From: Natranaeroarchaeum sulfidigenes
Lineage (GTDB): Archaea > Halobacteriota > Halobacteria > Halobacteriales > Natronoarchaeaceae
Assembly (NCBI RefSeq): GCF_017094485.1
Contig: NZ_CP064786.1
Coordinates: forward strand, 62,001 to 126,000
Reading direction: 5' to 3'
Length of the DNA stretch: 64,000 bases
Within the stretch, counting starts at the first letter, position 1, and every line of letters begins with the position of its first letter. A model generated the notes under the pieces. The model ran no database searches. It worked only from the letters and a program-made list of their open reading frames with translations, and was not told the origin of the DNA. The position numbers were made by a program, and so were the translations under genes. Positions 54,015-62,488 of the stretch are shown here, piece by piece.

Positions 54015-55247
54015 ATGACTTCGGCACAGGTTGCTGACGTTCTCGTCGGCATCTATCTCGGGCTTCTCGCGGGGATCTTCCCGGCGTTTATCGCCTTCTC
54101 GATCGGCTTTGGGTTCAAGTACTTCACCGATGTCACCGTGCCCGGTCTCGGTGTCGTCGTGCTCGGCGGGGCGCTCGCGGGCGTCTCCGGCGGTCTCATG
54201 GGGCTGGTCGATCCGCAACTGGCGGATAGCTGGACCGGTATCACTGCCGTGCTGGTCATCCTGATGGCCTGTCTGTGGGCACACGGCCAGGGCGACAAGC
54301 TCGGGGCGTCGACCCCGCGAAAGCTCACGCTCAAGTCGATTCGAGAGAGTCGGCTGTCGGCGGATCTCGTCGATCGCGTCGACTCGTACGGCCAGATACG
54401 GATTCGCCCGGTCGGAGAGATTCTCGATGTGGAGGGGTATCCACCACTCCCGAACAGTCTCCGCGAGACGCTCCACGAGGGGTCCTGGAAGTTCCCTGCG
54501 AGTCTCTCGCTTGCGGAACTGGAATCACGGCTCGAAGAACGGCTTCTCACGGAGCACGAACTGGCGGCCGCCACGGTCACGATCGACGAGCAGGGGCGGG
54601 CCGAGATCGCCGCCGCGCCCAGTGCTGCCGGTCTCTCCCGCCGGGTCCCGCCCGGACAACGCGCCGTCTCGATCAGGACGCTGCTGCCGAGTGGGGTCGC
54701 CCGTGGGGACTCGGTGACGATCCGGCTTTCCGATGGACCGGTGACCGGTCCGGTCGTGAGCGCACGGACGGAGGGCGACGACACGATCTCGACACAGGAA
54801 CCGCCAGGCGAGACTGCGGGGACGGCCGGGGACGAAAGCGCCGATATGTCGCCGAGGACGCCACCTGTACCGACGACGACGGGCGGGGAGGGTCGCATCA
54901 CGGTCGCCCTGTCGCCCGAGGACGCCCGGCGTGTGATTCGCGCCGATTTCGCGCCGGTGATCGTCCACTCGCGCGGCAAACAGCGCGAATACGAGGCGAT
55001 CGGCGTGCTCAGAGCCCACGGCAACCGCTTCCGGAAGGTGACGATCGGGGCATCGAGTAACCTCGCCGGGGGGACGATCGGCTCCGAACGGATCCGTGAT
55101 ACCTACGGCGTCGCCGTGCTGGCGATCCGCCGTTCGATGGAACGGATCGTCGCTCCTGACGGCGACGCCGAACTGACGCCGGGCGACGCGTTGATCGTCG
55201 TCGGGCGACCGAGCCAGCTGCGGGCGTTCGAGGAGGTGGCCAGATGA
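54015..55247 (+). CDS. Membrane protein with C-terminal RCK_C (TrkA-C) domain, first of a pair
   Basis: 410 residues. N-terminal three TM helices (VLVGIYLGLLAGIFPAFIAFSIGF; VTVPGLGVVVLGGALAGVSGGLMGLV; WTGITAVLVILMACLWAHG), then a soluble central region with LSLAELESRLEERLLTEHELAAATVTI that is shared with the next protein, a low-complexity linker and a C-terminal RCK_C domain (TIGASSNLAGGTIGSERIRDTYGVAVLAIRRSMERIVAPDGDAELTPGDALIVVGRPSQLRAFE). RCK_C domains bind K+, nucleotides or c-di-AMP and gate transporters. Coupled to the following paralogue by a 4-bp overlap. Candidate promoters TATAAAC (53971) or CTATAC (53985) lie upstream. Function unknown. Confidence 0.9.
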   Translation: MTSAQVADVLVGIYLGLLAGIFPAFIAFSIGFGFKYFTDVTVPGLGVVVLGGALAGVSGGLMGLVDPQLADSWTGITAVLVILMACLWAHGQGDKLGASTPRKLTLKSIRESRLSADLVDRVDSYGQIRIRPVGEILDVEGYPPLPNSLRETLHEGSWKFPASLSLAELESRLEERLLTEHELAAATVTIDEQGRAEIAAAPSAAGLSRRVPPGQRAVSIRTLLPSGVARGDSVTIRLSDGPVTGPVVSARTEGDDTISTQEPPGETAGTAGDESADMSPRTPPVPTTTGGEGRITVALSPEDARRVIRADFAPVIVHSRGKQREYEAIGVLRAHGNRFRKVTIGASSNLAGGTIGSERIRDTYGVAVLAIRRSMERIVAPDGDAELTPGDALIVVGRPSQLRAFEEVAR

Positions 55248-56473
55248 CGCTGCTTGCGACGGTTCTCTCGAACCCGCTCGTCGAGGCGGGGATCCGAATC
55301 GTCGGCCTGTCGCTGCTTGCCGCCGCGGTGACGACGCTCGTGGCCTACGTCTATCGGGTCCGGGCACGGGCAGAACTGCCGGAAGGGGCGACCCTCATCA
55401 TCGGACTTGGAGCCGTCGCCATCTACCTAAACACCCGGATCGTGTTCATCCAGTTCGTCGGCGAGACCGGCGACCCGTTTACCGTCTCCGAGGCACTGCT
55501 CAACGTTTCGGTATTCGTGGCGGCGGGGGTGGCATCCTACGGCGGACGCCGACTTGGCAACTGGGCCGGGGAATCGGAGCGATTCTCCTGGGGACGGCTC
55601 CAGCCGGATTTCAGCCCGCTCGTTCGCGCCACGGGGCGGTACATTACCGTTACGCTCCCCGACGACATCGAGGATATCGAGGGCTACGATCCGGTCGAAG
55701 ACGAGACACGAGACGCACTGTCCGGCCGAACGCTCGATTTCTCGCGCGGACTGACGCTTGCGGAACTGGAATCGGGATTGATAACGCGGCTCAAGGAGGA
55801 CCACGATATCGGTTACGTCGACGTCGATCTCGCCGAGGACGGCACGGTCGAGTACTTTGCGGTCGGCCGTCGCGTCGCGGGGATCGGCCCCACGCTCCCC
55901 CCGAAGACCGCGGCGGTCGCGGTCCGTGCGGATCCGCCCTTTAGCGCGACGCCGGGCGATACCGTGCAGGTCTGGCAGGTTCTCGAGGGAGAGGAGACGC
56001 GAATCGGGACTGCAGAGTTGCGCGCCAGCGTCGGGTCGGTCGCGACGCTCGCGACGGACGAATCGGTCGCCGAGCGGATCGATCCGACGGCGGAGTACCG
56101 CCTGATGACGCTCTCGGCGGACTCCCACCCGGATCGGGAGTTCGCGGGGATGCTCCGCCGCGGCGAGGAAACGATGAGCGTCGTCGAGATCGGTACCGGG
56201 AGTCCGCTCGTCGGGAGCCCGATCAGTGCGCTCGACGTGACTGTCATCGCGGTCCAAACGGCGCGCGGCGAGGTCGAGACGATCCCCGCACGCGAGTGGA
56301 TAATCGAGGCGGGCGAACGGCTGTTCGCGATCGGTCGGCCAGACGTGCTCCGCAAACTGGAGGCGACGAACGCGGTCCAGCCCATCACGGTCGACGGGGA
56401 GCTGTCAAATGCCGACGATGCTACGCTGCTGGCGGAACCGGTATCGGAACGACCGCTGGCGGACGAGGAGTAA
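55244..56473 (+). CDS. Membrane protein with C-terminal RCK_C domain, second of the pair
   Basis: 409 residues. Three TM helices (VEAGIRIVGLSLLAAAVTTLVAYVY; LIIGLGAVAIYLNTRIVFIQFVG; SEALLNVSVFVAAGVASYGG), then LTLAELESGLITRLKEDHDIGYVDVDL, the same motif as in the first protein, a beta-rich middle part and a C-terminal RCK_C domain (EIGTGSPLVGSPISALDVTVIAVQTARGEVETIPAREWIIEAGERLFAIGRPDVLRKLEATN). Clearly a diverged paralogue. The pair resembles no characterised transporter I know; three TM segments each suggest a heteromeric channel, regulator or sensor. Convergent with a CPA2 antiporter gene. Confidence 0.9.
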   Translation: MTLLATVLSNPLVEAGIRIVGLSLLAAAVTTLVAYVYRVRARAELPEGATLIIGLGAVAIYLNTRIVFIQFVGETGDPFTVSEALLNVSVFVAAGVASYGGRRLGNWAGESERFSWGRLQPDFSPLVRATGRYITVTLPDDIEDIEGYDPVEDETRDALSGRTLDFSRGLTLAELESGLITRLKEDHDIGYVDVDLAEDGTVEYFAVGRRVAGIGPTLPPKTAAVAVRADPPFSATPGDTVQVWQVLEGEETRIGTAELRASVGSVATLATDESVAERIDPTAEYRLMTLSADSHPDREFAGMLRRGEETMSVVEIGTGSPLVGSPISALDVTVIAVQTARGEVETIPAREWIIEAGERLFAIGRPDVLRKLEATNAVQPITVDGELSNADDATLLAEPVSERPLADEE

Positions 56474-56483
56474 CGGCACGGGG

Positions 56484-57755
56484 TCAGTCGGCGGGTGTCA
56501 CGTCCTCGTCCTCGACGAGGATCGGCTCGGCGATGAGCCACAGACGGTCGGCGTACTGCATCGCCAGCGTTCCGAGGACGCTCATGACGAGCACGTAGCC
56601 GACGGCGATCGATGGAATCGTTTCGGTGACGGCCTGTCCCCACTGGTCCACGCTCGCGGACGTGGCGATCGCCGCAATAATCAGGGAGAACTCCCCGCGC
56701 GTGGTCATCCCGCAGGCGACCCGGAACGATCGGCGCTCGTCGAGATCGTACACGCGCCCACCCAGATAGCCGGTGAGGAACTTCGTTGGCCCCGAGAGGG
56801 CGACCGCCGCGAGGATCAACCCGGCGACGGTCGTATCGAGGAACACGAAGGGATCGGTCAGCAGGCCGATCCAGAAGAAGAAGACGGCGGCGAAGACGTC
56901 CCGGATGGGGATCAACAGCTCCTCGATCTCGTGGACGTGTGAGGTGCTCGAAAAGCCCATCCCGACGAAGAAGGCCGCGACTGCTTCGCTGACTCCCAGT
57001 GCGAGTGCGCCCCCGGCGACGAAGACCGTGATGGCGACCGTTCGCAGGACGGTCAGCTCCACGGAGTCGATCTCGAGGAACTCCTGGAAGTACTCGGTGC
57101 CGAAGTAGACGACGAACACGAGCACGAACAGGACGCCGATCGCGAGCAGGATATCCGTCGTCGCTCCCGAGATGCCGCCTGCCCCGAGCAGGATGGCCGA
57201 GACGACCGCGAGATACAGCGCGATCACGAGATCCTCGTAGACCAGCGTCCCGAGCATCGGGGCACTCTCGTCGTTGGCGATCCAGCCCAGATCGATCAGC
57301 GATTTCGTGATAATCGCCGACGAGGAGATGTATACGACCCCGCCGAGCAAAATCGCCTCTACGATCCCGCCGAAATAGAAGTAGCCGATCAGCACACCCG
57401 GCAGGAAGTTCAGGAGATCGATCGTTCCGGCCTTCCCGATCCGATCCTTGCTCTCGATGAGCCGGTCCATGCTGAACTCCAGTCCGAGGAAAAAGAGCAG
57501 GAAGACGATCCCCAGCTCCGCGCCGAGGTGGATGAACTCCGAATCGGGATCGAGCCAGAGCTCGCTCCCCGAAATCGCCACTCCAATGGTATCCAGCGAA
57601 AGCGTGCCGACACTTCCCAGCACTGCTTCGCCCATCAGGATCCCGGCGACCAGATAGAACGGGATCACCGACTGTCCGACCCGGTTCGCGAGCCCGCCCG
57701 CCACGGCGAGCACCGCGAACATCACACCGACGTGGATCAGTTCTAGCTCCGCCAT
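56484..57755 (-). CDS. CPA2-family cation:proton antiporter (KefB/KhtU-like)
   Basis: 423 residues, ~12 hydrophobic segments, with the CPA2 features FFLGLEFSMDRLIESK, SSSAIITKSLIDLGWIANDESAPMLGTLVYEDLVIALYLAVVSAILLG and GMTTRGEFSLIIAAIATSASVDQWGQAVTETIPSIAVGYVLVMSVLGTLAMQYADRLW. It exchanges K+ or Na+ for H+. The gene for a KhtT-like regulatory subunit ends one base upstream, matching the KhtTU arrangement. Last gene of the four-gene minus-strand operon. Confidence 0.93.
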   Translation of the reverse strand: MAELELIHVGVMFAVLAVAGGLANRVGQSVIPFYLVAGILMGEAVLGSVGTLSLDTIGVAISGSELWLDPDSEFIHLGAELGIVFLLFFLGLEFSMDRLIESKDRIGKAGTIDLLNFLPGVLIGYFYFGGIVEAILLGGVVYISSSAIITKSLIDLGWIANDESAPMLGTLVYEDLVIALYLAVVSAILLGAGGISGATTDILLAIGVLFVLVFVVYFGTEYFQEFLEIDSVELTVLRTVAITVFVAGGALALGVSEAVAAFFVGMGFSSTSHVHEIEELLIPIRDVFAAVFFFWIGLLTDPFVFLDTTVAGLILAAVALSGPTKFLTGYLGGRVYDLDERRSFRVACGMTTRGEFSLIIAAIATSASVDQWGQAVTETIPSIAVGYVLVMSVLGTLAMQYADRLWLIAEPILVEDEDVTPAD

Positions 57756-57756
57756 G

Positions 57757-58269
57757 CTACTCGTTTAGATCGTCTCCCTCGGGTGATTCGCCGCCGGCAA
57801 GGTTTTCGAGCTTTCTGTGACTCTCCCGATCGCCGACCGCGACGAGCGTGTCGCCGTGCTCGATGACGGTGTCGGCGGTCGGATGGTCGATCGTGTCCTC
57901 GCCACGCTGAATCGCGATGATCGACGCACCGGTCTTGTTCCGGATCTCCGAGCTTTCGATCGTCTCTCCGACGATATCGGCCGATTCAGTGACCTTCGAC
58001 CACTCGATCAGGGTGTTTTCGCCCAGCACCGTGTTGACCGCGGTATCCTTGATCGGCTGGAAGTATGCTCCCTCCATGATCGTCCCGATCTGCCGGGCCA
58101 TCTTGTCCGAGAGCTCGAACAGTTTCTCGGAGTCATCGTCGGCGCTCTCTCGGAGGAACACTTCCCGCTTTCCGGTGTTGTGGATGACGATAATCAGCTG
58201 TGTCTCGTCCTCGAGATCGATCTCGAACTTCTTTCCGACCCCCGGCAGGTCGCTCTCGTAGATTACCAT
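57757..58269 (-). CDS. KhtT-like regulatory subunit with RCK_C domain
   Basis: 170 residues. N-terminal KhtT-type domain (ESDLPGVGKKFEIDLEDETQLIIVIHNTGKREVFLRESADDDSEKLFELSDKMARQIGTIMEGAYFQP) and C-terminal RCK_C domain (TESADIVGETIESSEIRNKTGASIIAIQRGEDTIDHPTADTVIEHGDTLVAVGDRESHRKLENLAGG). In KhtTU the KhtT dimer gates the antiporter in response to nucleotide (including c-di-AMP) and pH. The one-base gap to the antiporter gene supports a functional pair. Confidence 0.92.
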   Translation of the reverse strand: MVIYESDLPGVGKKFEIDLEDETQLIIVIHNTGKREVFLRESADDDSEKLFELSDKMARQIGTIMEGAYFQPIKDTAVNTVLGENTLIEWSKVTESADIVGETIESSEIRNKTGASIIAIQRGEDTIDHPTADTVIEHGDTLVAVGDRESHRKLENLAGGESPEGDDLNE

Positions 58270-58314
58270 GGTAGCTCAATGGCAACCCCTCATGGTAAAG
58301 CTCAGGGAATTCGG

Positions 58315-60000
58315 TCACTCGTCGATGTCCGCTGTTACCCGCTCGGTAAACTGGCAGAACTGCTCTCTGGACCGCTCGCTCCCAGCGACGATAAGTACGT
58401 CCTCTTCACGGATGGTAAAGGTCGCATCGACATCGGTCAGTACCTGCTCATCACGTTCAACTGCCACGATGGTACAGCCAGTCTGTCTCCGCAGATCGAG
58501 TTCTTTGAGTGACCGTCCGACGAAGGCGGGCACCGAGGATCTCACGAACTCGAAGTCCGCATCGGGCGTCAGTATCTCCGCTTCATCGATCAACAGTGAC
58601 GCCAGACTCTCGCCGGTGACGTTTGGTAGTGAGAGCACAAAATCCGCGCCAGAGCTGTACAGCTTCTGGACGCTGTCGGCGTCGTCTGCCCGTGCGATAA
58701 CTTCTACATCAGGAGCCAACTGCTCGAGGACGAGCGTCGTGTAAATCGTCGGGGTATCCTCGTCGAGCGAAAGCACGACCGAACGGGCGTTTCTCACATT
58801 TGCTTGCTCCAGAGTCGCTGGGTCAGTAATATCTCCAACGACATCGACCCCGTCTTTGTCTTCGATATCGATCACTTCGACATCGACCCCTTTCTGTCGT
58901 AGCGTCTTCGTAATCGTACGTCCGACAGTTCCGTAGCCACAGACGACAACCCGCGGTTCGTGTGTATCGTGTGTCGGGATAGATCTCGTCTGGATATCTT
59001 CAAAGTCCTCGTGCTCTCCGGCAACCAGTAAAATGGTGTTCTCCTCGATGATCGTGTCGGGATCCGGCGTGACAACGAACTTCCCCCCGAGCCACGCGCC
59101 GACGACCGTCATTCCACGCTCTTCGAAGATATCAGCTTCTCGGAGTGTCTGGCCAACGAGCTCGCTGTTGCGTTCGATCAACAACTCCGTGACACGAAGA
59201 TCGCTCTCGATTTCGATTGCGGCCCGGAGTTTTTCCGCGTAGGTTCCCGCAGCACGGAGTGCGAGGCTTTTGCCGAGCAGTTGCCGTGCGGAGACGATAT
59301 CGTCCGCACCTGCGTATCGGTGGTACGCTTCTACGTCCTCGGACCTGATGACGCTAATCGCTCGCAGTTCCGGGTTTACTTGTCTGGCAGAAAGTATCAC
59401 CGTCGGATTCGTCTCGTCACCGATGTCGGCGACGAGCGACCGTGCGTGTGACGCGTTGGCTGCTCGATAGGTATCGACGACCTCCGGATCCCCGACGATC
59501 GCGTTGAGACCTTGCTCATTCAACTCCGTTACTACATCCGGATCGTCGTCGACGTACAGGTATGAAATGTTCATCGCTTCGAGCTCTTTGCGGAGCACTT
59601 CGTCACGCATAGAGTAGCCAGCGATGATAACGTGGTCCCGGAGGGTACTCTCCGTTGGGGGCTGCGTCTCCAGTGCCTGCCGGAGAAGGGGGACACCAAA
59701 CAGGGGAATCGCCACAAAGACCAGAAGCACCGCCGAGAGGTTCATAAATACGATCAGGAGGGCGAACCGGTCGCTCTGTTCCCAGAGAGCTGTATCGCCG
59801 CCAAAGCCAGCCGTCGTTACGATCTCGACGACGTTCTGTAGTGCCTGAGCGAACGAGATCTCCTCGCCCGTGAACGCGCTTGCCGCCCACTGGTACAACA
59901 GCGTATAGACGACGATGATCGCGACAATGCCTAGTACGGCGACCCAGATACGTCGACGCCAGTCCGCTTCGTCCTGAACTGTCGGTGTGTTTGTACTCAT
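58315..60000 (-). CDS. Two-RCK potassium channel-like protein
   Basis: 561 residues from ATG 60000. Two TM helices (WVAVLGIVAIIVVYTLLYQWAASAF and FALLIVFMNLSAVLLVFVAIPLFGVPLLRQALE) flank a pore loop with ALQNVVEIVTTAGFGGDT, containing a TxGFG-type K+ selectivity filter. Two RCK modules follow: RCK_N (HVIIAGYSMRDEVLRKELE...VVDTYRAANASHARSLVADIGDETN) and RCK_C (VTELLIERNSELVGQTLREADIFEERGMTVVGAWLGG), then a second RCK_N (VVVCGYGTVGRTITKTLRQKGVDVEVIDIEDKDGVDVVGDITDPATLEQANVRNARSVVLSL) and RCK_C. This is the architecture of MthK-like gated K+ channels with fused tandem RCK. The APC-permease gene ends 1 base upstream. Confidence 0.92.
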   Translation of the reverse strand: MSTNTPTVQDEADWRRRIWVAVLGIVAIIVVYTLLYQWAASAFTGEEISFAQALQNVVEIVTTAGFGGDTALWEQSDRFALLIVFMNLSAVLLVFVAIPLFGVPLLRQALETQPPTESTLRDHVIIAGYSMRDEVLRKELEAMNISYLYVDDDPDVVTELNEQGLNAIVGDPEVVDTYRAANASHARSLVADIGDETNPTVILSARQVNPELRAISVIRSEDVEAYHRYAGADDIVSARQLLGKSLALRAAGTYAEKLRAAIEIESDLRVTELLIERNSELVGQTLREADIFEERGMTVVGAWLGGKFVVTPDPDTIIEENTILLVAGEHEDFEDIQTRSIPTHDTHEPRVVVCGYGTVGRTITKTLRQKGVDVEVIDIEDKDGVDVVGDITDPATLEQANVRNARSVVLSLDEDTPTIYTTLVLEQLAPDVEVIARADDADSVQKLYSSGADFVLSLPNVTGESLASLLIDEAEILTPDADFEFVRSSVPAFVGRSLKELDLRRQTGCTIVAVERDEQVLTDVDATFTIREEDVLIVAGSERSREQFCQFTERVTADIDE

Positions 60001-60001
60001 T

Positions 60002-62302
60002 TCAAACGCTGAGTCGTTTCCGTATTGCGGCACGAAGCGACCGCTCGGTCCCGTCCCTGCTCCGTACAAGCAGGATCGTTCCCGGTACTTGCTCACCGAT
60101 CGTTTCCGGGATCGCTCCCGAGAGGAGCCGTTCGACGGAGCTCACTCTCGAGACACCGAGACAGACGGTATCGTATCTACGCCCGATCTTCACGAGTTCT
60201 GACTCAACATCGTCGGTCACGACGACGTTCGACTCGTACCCTTCGACATCAACCGATCGGGCGGTTTCGTCGATGATCTCTTGGCCTCGCTTGACGAGCG
60301 CATCAGTCTCTTCGCTTCCGTCACTGGTCTGGACGTTCACCAGCGTCAGCGTTGCGTCGTCATCCATTCGTGCGATCGCTGCTGCCTTTCGGACGGCGAT
60401 CGACGAGTAGGGTCCCTCTCCAACGAACGCAACGACGTCACCGGCCGTTTCCTCCACATACCTTACAAGTGTCACTTCACAGGGTGCCTGCTCGATGAGG
60501 CGGTCGATGTTCGATCCGAGCACTCGGTCACGGCGTTTCCGTGTCCCGGACCAGCCCATCACGACATCGTCTGCGTTCTCCTGTTCGATCACGTGCAGGA
60601 CCGTCTTCCCGACGTCACGACCGACGAGCGCACGTGTCCGTAGCCCGATATCCAGTTCTGTTGCAATTTCCTCGGCTTCGGCTAGCAGTTCCTGCTGCCG
60701 GTCGATCCGCTCTTGCTCGTAGCTGACCTCCTGGGCAAGCGAGGTTTGATCCGGTACCGTGATGACGTTCATTACGACGAGTTCGGCCTCACCGTCGTGG
60801 CTTGCCGCACTCGCAGCAGCCAGACGTATCAGTCCTCGTTCAGTCTCTGGGCTCGCAACCGGTACAACGACACGGTACGGGCTCTCGCCCCCTTCAGGCG
60901 TGGGTTCGACCGTGTCGATCAGCGCTTCGCCGACGATTCCGGTTCGGTCAACTCGCGGACGGCCGTAGACCCAGTACCAGAGCGCACCCAGCAGGGCGAT
61001 ACCGATCCCGCCCACTTGTGGCAACAGGTCCATCTGTGTGATAATCCCGAGTCCGGCAAACACGCCGAATAACTGGATCCACGGGTACAGCGGCGACCTG
61101 AAGTCAGGGTCATACCACTCTGGATCCCGGCGTCGGAACGCGATCAGGGAGAGACAGACGAGAATGTACACAACGATCTGGAACGCCCCCGCAGTCTTGG
61201 CAATCTCTTCAACCGGTAACGTGATGATAATGAACAGCATCGCGCCGCCGGTGATCAGGATCGCGGTCACGGGCGTGTGGAACCGGTCACTGACCGTCGC
61301 AAACTCGTCCGGCAGGAGGTTGTCCCGGCTCAGCGCGAACGGGTATCTCGATGCGGTGAGAATACCGGCGTTCGCGGTACTGATCAGCGCAAACATCGCG
61401 GCAACGATAATCAACAATACGCCGATGAAGCCGAAGAACGGCTCCGTCCCGTCGACCATCGGGATGTCGGATCCTGCCAGCGTCTCGGCGTCGACGACGC
61501 CGACGAGCACGAACACAATAAGCGCGTACAGCGCCGTAGTGAGCCCGAGCGACAACAGAAGCCCAAGCGGTAGGTTTCGACCCGGATTCTTGATTTCTTC
61601 GGCAACGGCAGCGACTTTCGTCACACCACCGTAGGAGATCAGGACCATCGCTGTAGCAGCGAACAGCCCGACAGCACCCTCCTCGAAGAAGCCGTCGTAG
61701 CTTCCTCCCTCGATGTTGCCCATCGAGAGTGCGACGAAGCCGCCGAGAATAAACATCATTACAAGAACGAGGATCTTCTGGAGTCCGCCGGTCTGTTTGA
61801 CACCGACGACGTTGATCGTGATCAGAAGGGCTCCGATGACGACCGCTATTAGTTCGAGGTATGTTATTTCGAGCGCGTACGACAGACCGATCGCCGCGCT
61901 TTCAATCGGAAACGGGCCGACCAGTTCGCCGGATACATCAACGCCAAGCCTGTCGAAGATCGGGCCGAGATACAGCATCCCGCCCACGAGTGCGAGCGCA
62001 CCCTTAAACATCAGCATCAGCCACGTCCCGAGACCGGCGATCGTCCCGGCACCCGGGCCCATCCCTCGTTCGATGAAGATGTAGTCCCCACCCGCTTCGG
62101 GCATTGCAGTCCCCAGCTCGGCGATACTGATTGCCGCGGGAAGGACGAGGAGTGCTGCGATGACGAACGCGAGAATAACCGAGGGACCCGCCTCTGCCAT
62201 TGCTAGCCCCGGCAGAATAAAGATCCCACTGCCGATCATCGCGCCCATGCTGATTGCTACGACCGCTACCAGTCCCAGATCCCGCTCTAGTTCTTCTGCC
62301 AT
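60002..62302 (-). CDS. APC-superfamily amino acid permease fused to two UspA domains
   Basis: 766 residues. First ~450 residues: 12 TM APC permease with SMGAMIGSGIFILPGLAMAEAGPSVILAFVIAALLVLPAAISIAELGTAMPEAGGDYIFIERGMGPGAGTIAGLGTWL, the GSGIF substrate motif. C-terminal ~300 residues: two UspA domains (VVVPVASPETERGLIRLAAASA...GWSGTRKRRDRVLGSNIDRLIEQAPCEVTLVRY and VVAFVGEGPYSSIAVRKAAAIARMDDDATLTLVNVQ...LLSGAIPETIGEQVPGTILLVRSRDG). Fused UspA domains suggest direct regulation by ATP or AMP. First gene of the four-gene operon; divergent from the Lrp-RCK_C gene. Substrate unknown. Confidence 0.93.
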   Translation of the reverse strand: MAEELERDLGLVAVVAISMGAMIGSGIFILPGLAMAEAGPSVILAFVIAALLVLPAAISIAELGTAMPEAGGDYIFIERGMGPGAGTIAGLGTWLMLMFKGALALVGGMLYLGPIFDRLGVDVSGELVGPFPIESAAIGLSYALEITYLELIAVVIGALLITINVVGVKQTGGLQKILVLVMMFILGGFVALSMGNIEGGSYDGFFEEGAVGLFAATAMVLISYGGVTKVAAVAEEIKNPGRNLPLGLLLSLGLTTALYALIVFVLVGVVDAETLAGSDIPMVDGTEPFFGFIGVLLIIVAAMFALISTANAGILTASRYPFALSRDNLLPDEFATVSDRFHTPVTAILITGGAMLFIIITLPVEEIAKTAGAFQIVVYILVCLSLIAFRRRDPEWYDPDFRSPLYPWIQLFGVFAGLGIITQMDLLPQVGGIGIALLGALWYWVYGRPRVDRTGIVGEALIDTVEPTPEGGESPYRVVVPVASPETERGLIRLAAASAASHDGEAELVVMNVITVPDQTSLAQEVSYEQERIDRQQELLAEAEEIATELDIGLRTRALVGRDVGKTVLHVIEQENADDVVMGWSGTRKRRDRVLGSNIDRLIEQAPCEVTLVRYVEETAGDVVAFVGEGPYSSIAVRKAAAIARMDDDATLTLVNVQTSDGSEETDALVKRGQEIIDETARSVDVEGYESNVVVTDDVESELVKIGRRYDTVCLGVSRVSSVERLLSGAIPETIGEQVPGTILLVRSRDGTERSLRAAIRKRLSV

Positions 62303-62488
62303 GGTGTATTTGTTCAGTCTCGACCGCTGTGGATCGCTGGTCGATGAAGTTCGTTATTCTGTCTTCCCCTGTCCAGATATATAATATCTCCGAATGGATT
62401 GCTGGTCGCACAATTAATGGGGTATATTTTGCGCCTTGAGCAGACTAGTAGTATTATATTCATTGAAACTAAAGCACATACTGTTGCT

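Noticed and set aside
58264-58273. TACCATGGTA palindrome over the KhtT-like start codon
   Set aside because: Ten-base palindrome built around ATG; expected by chance and not at a promoter position.
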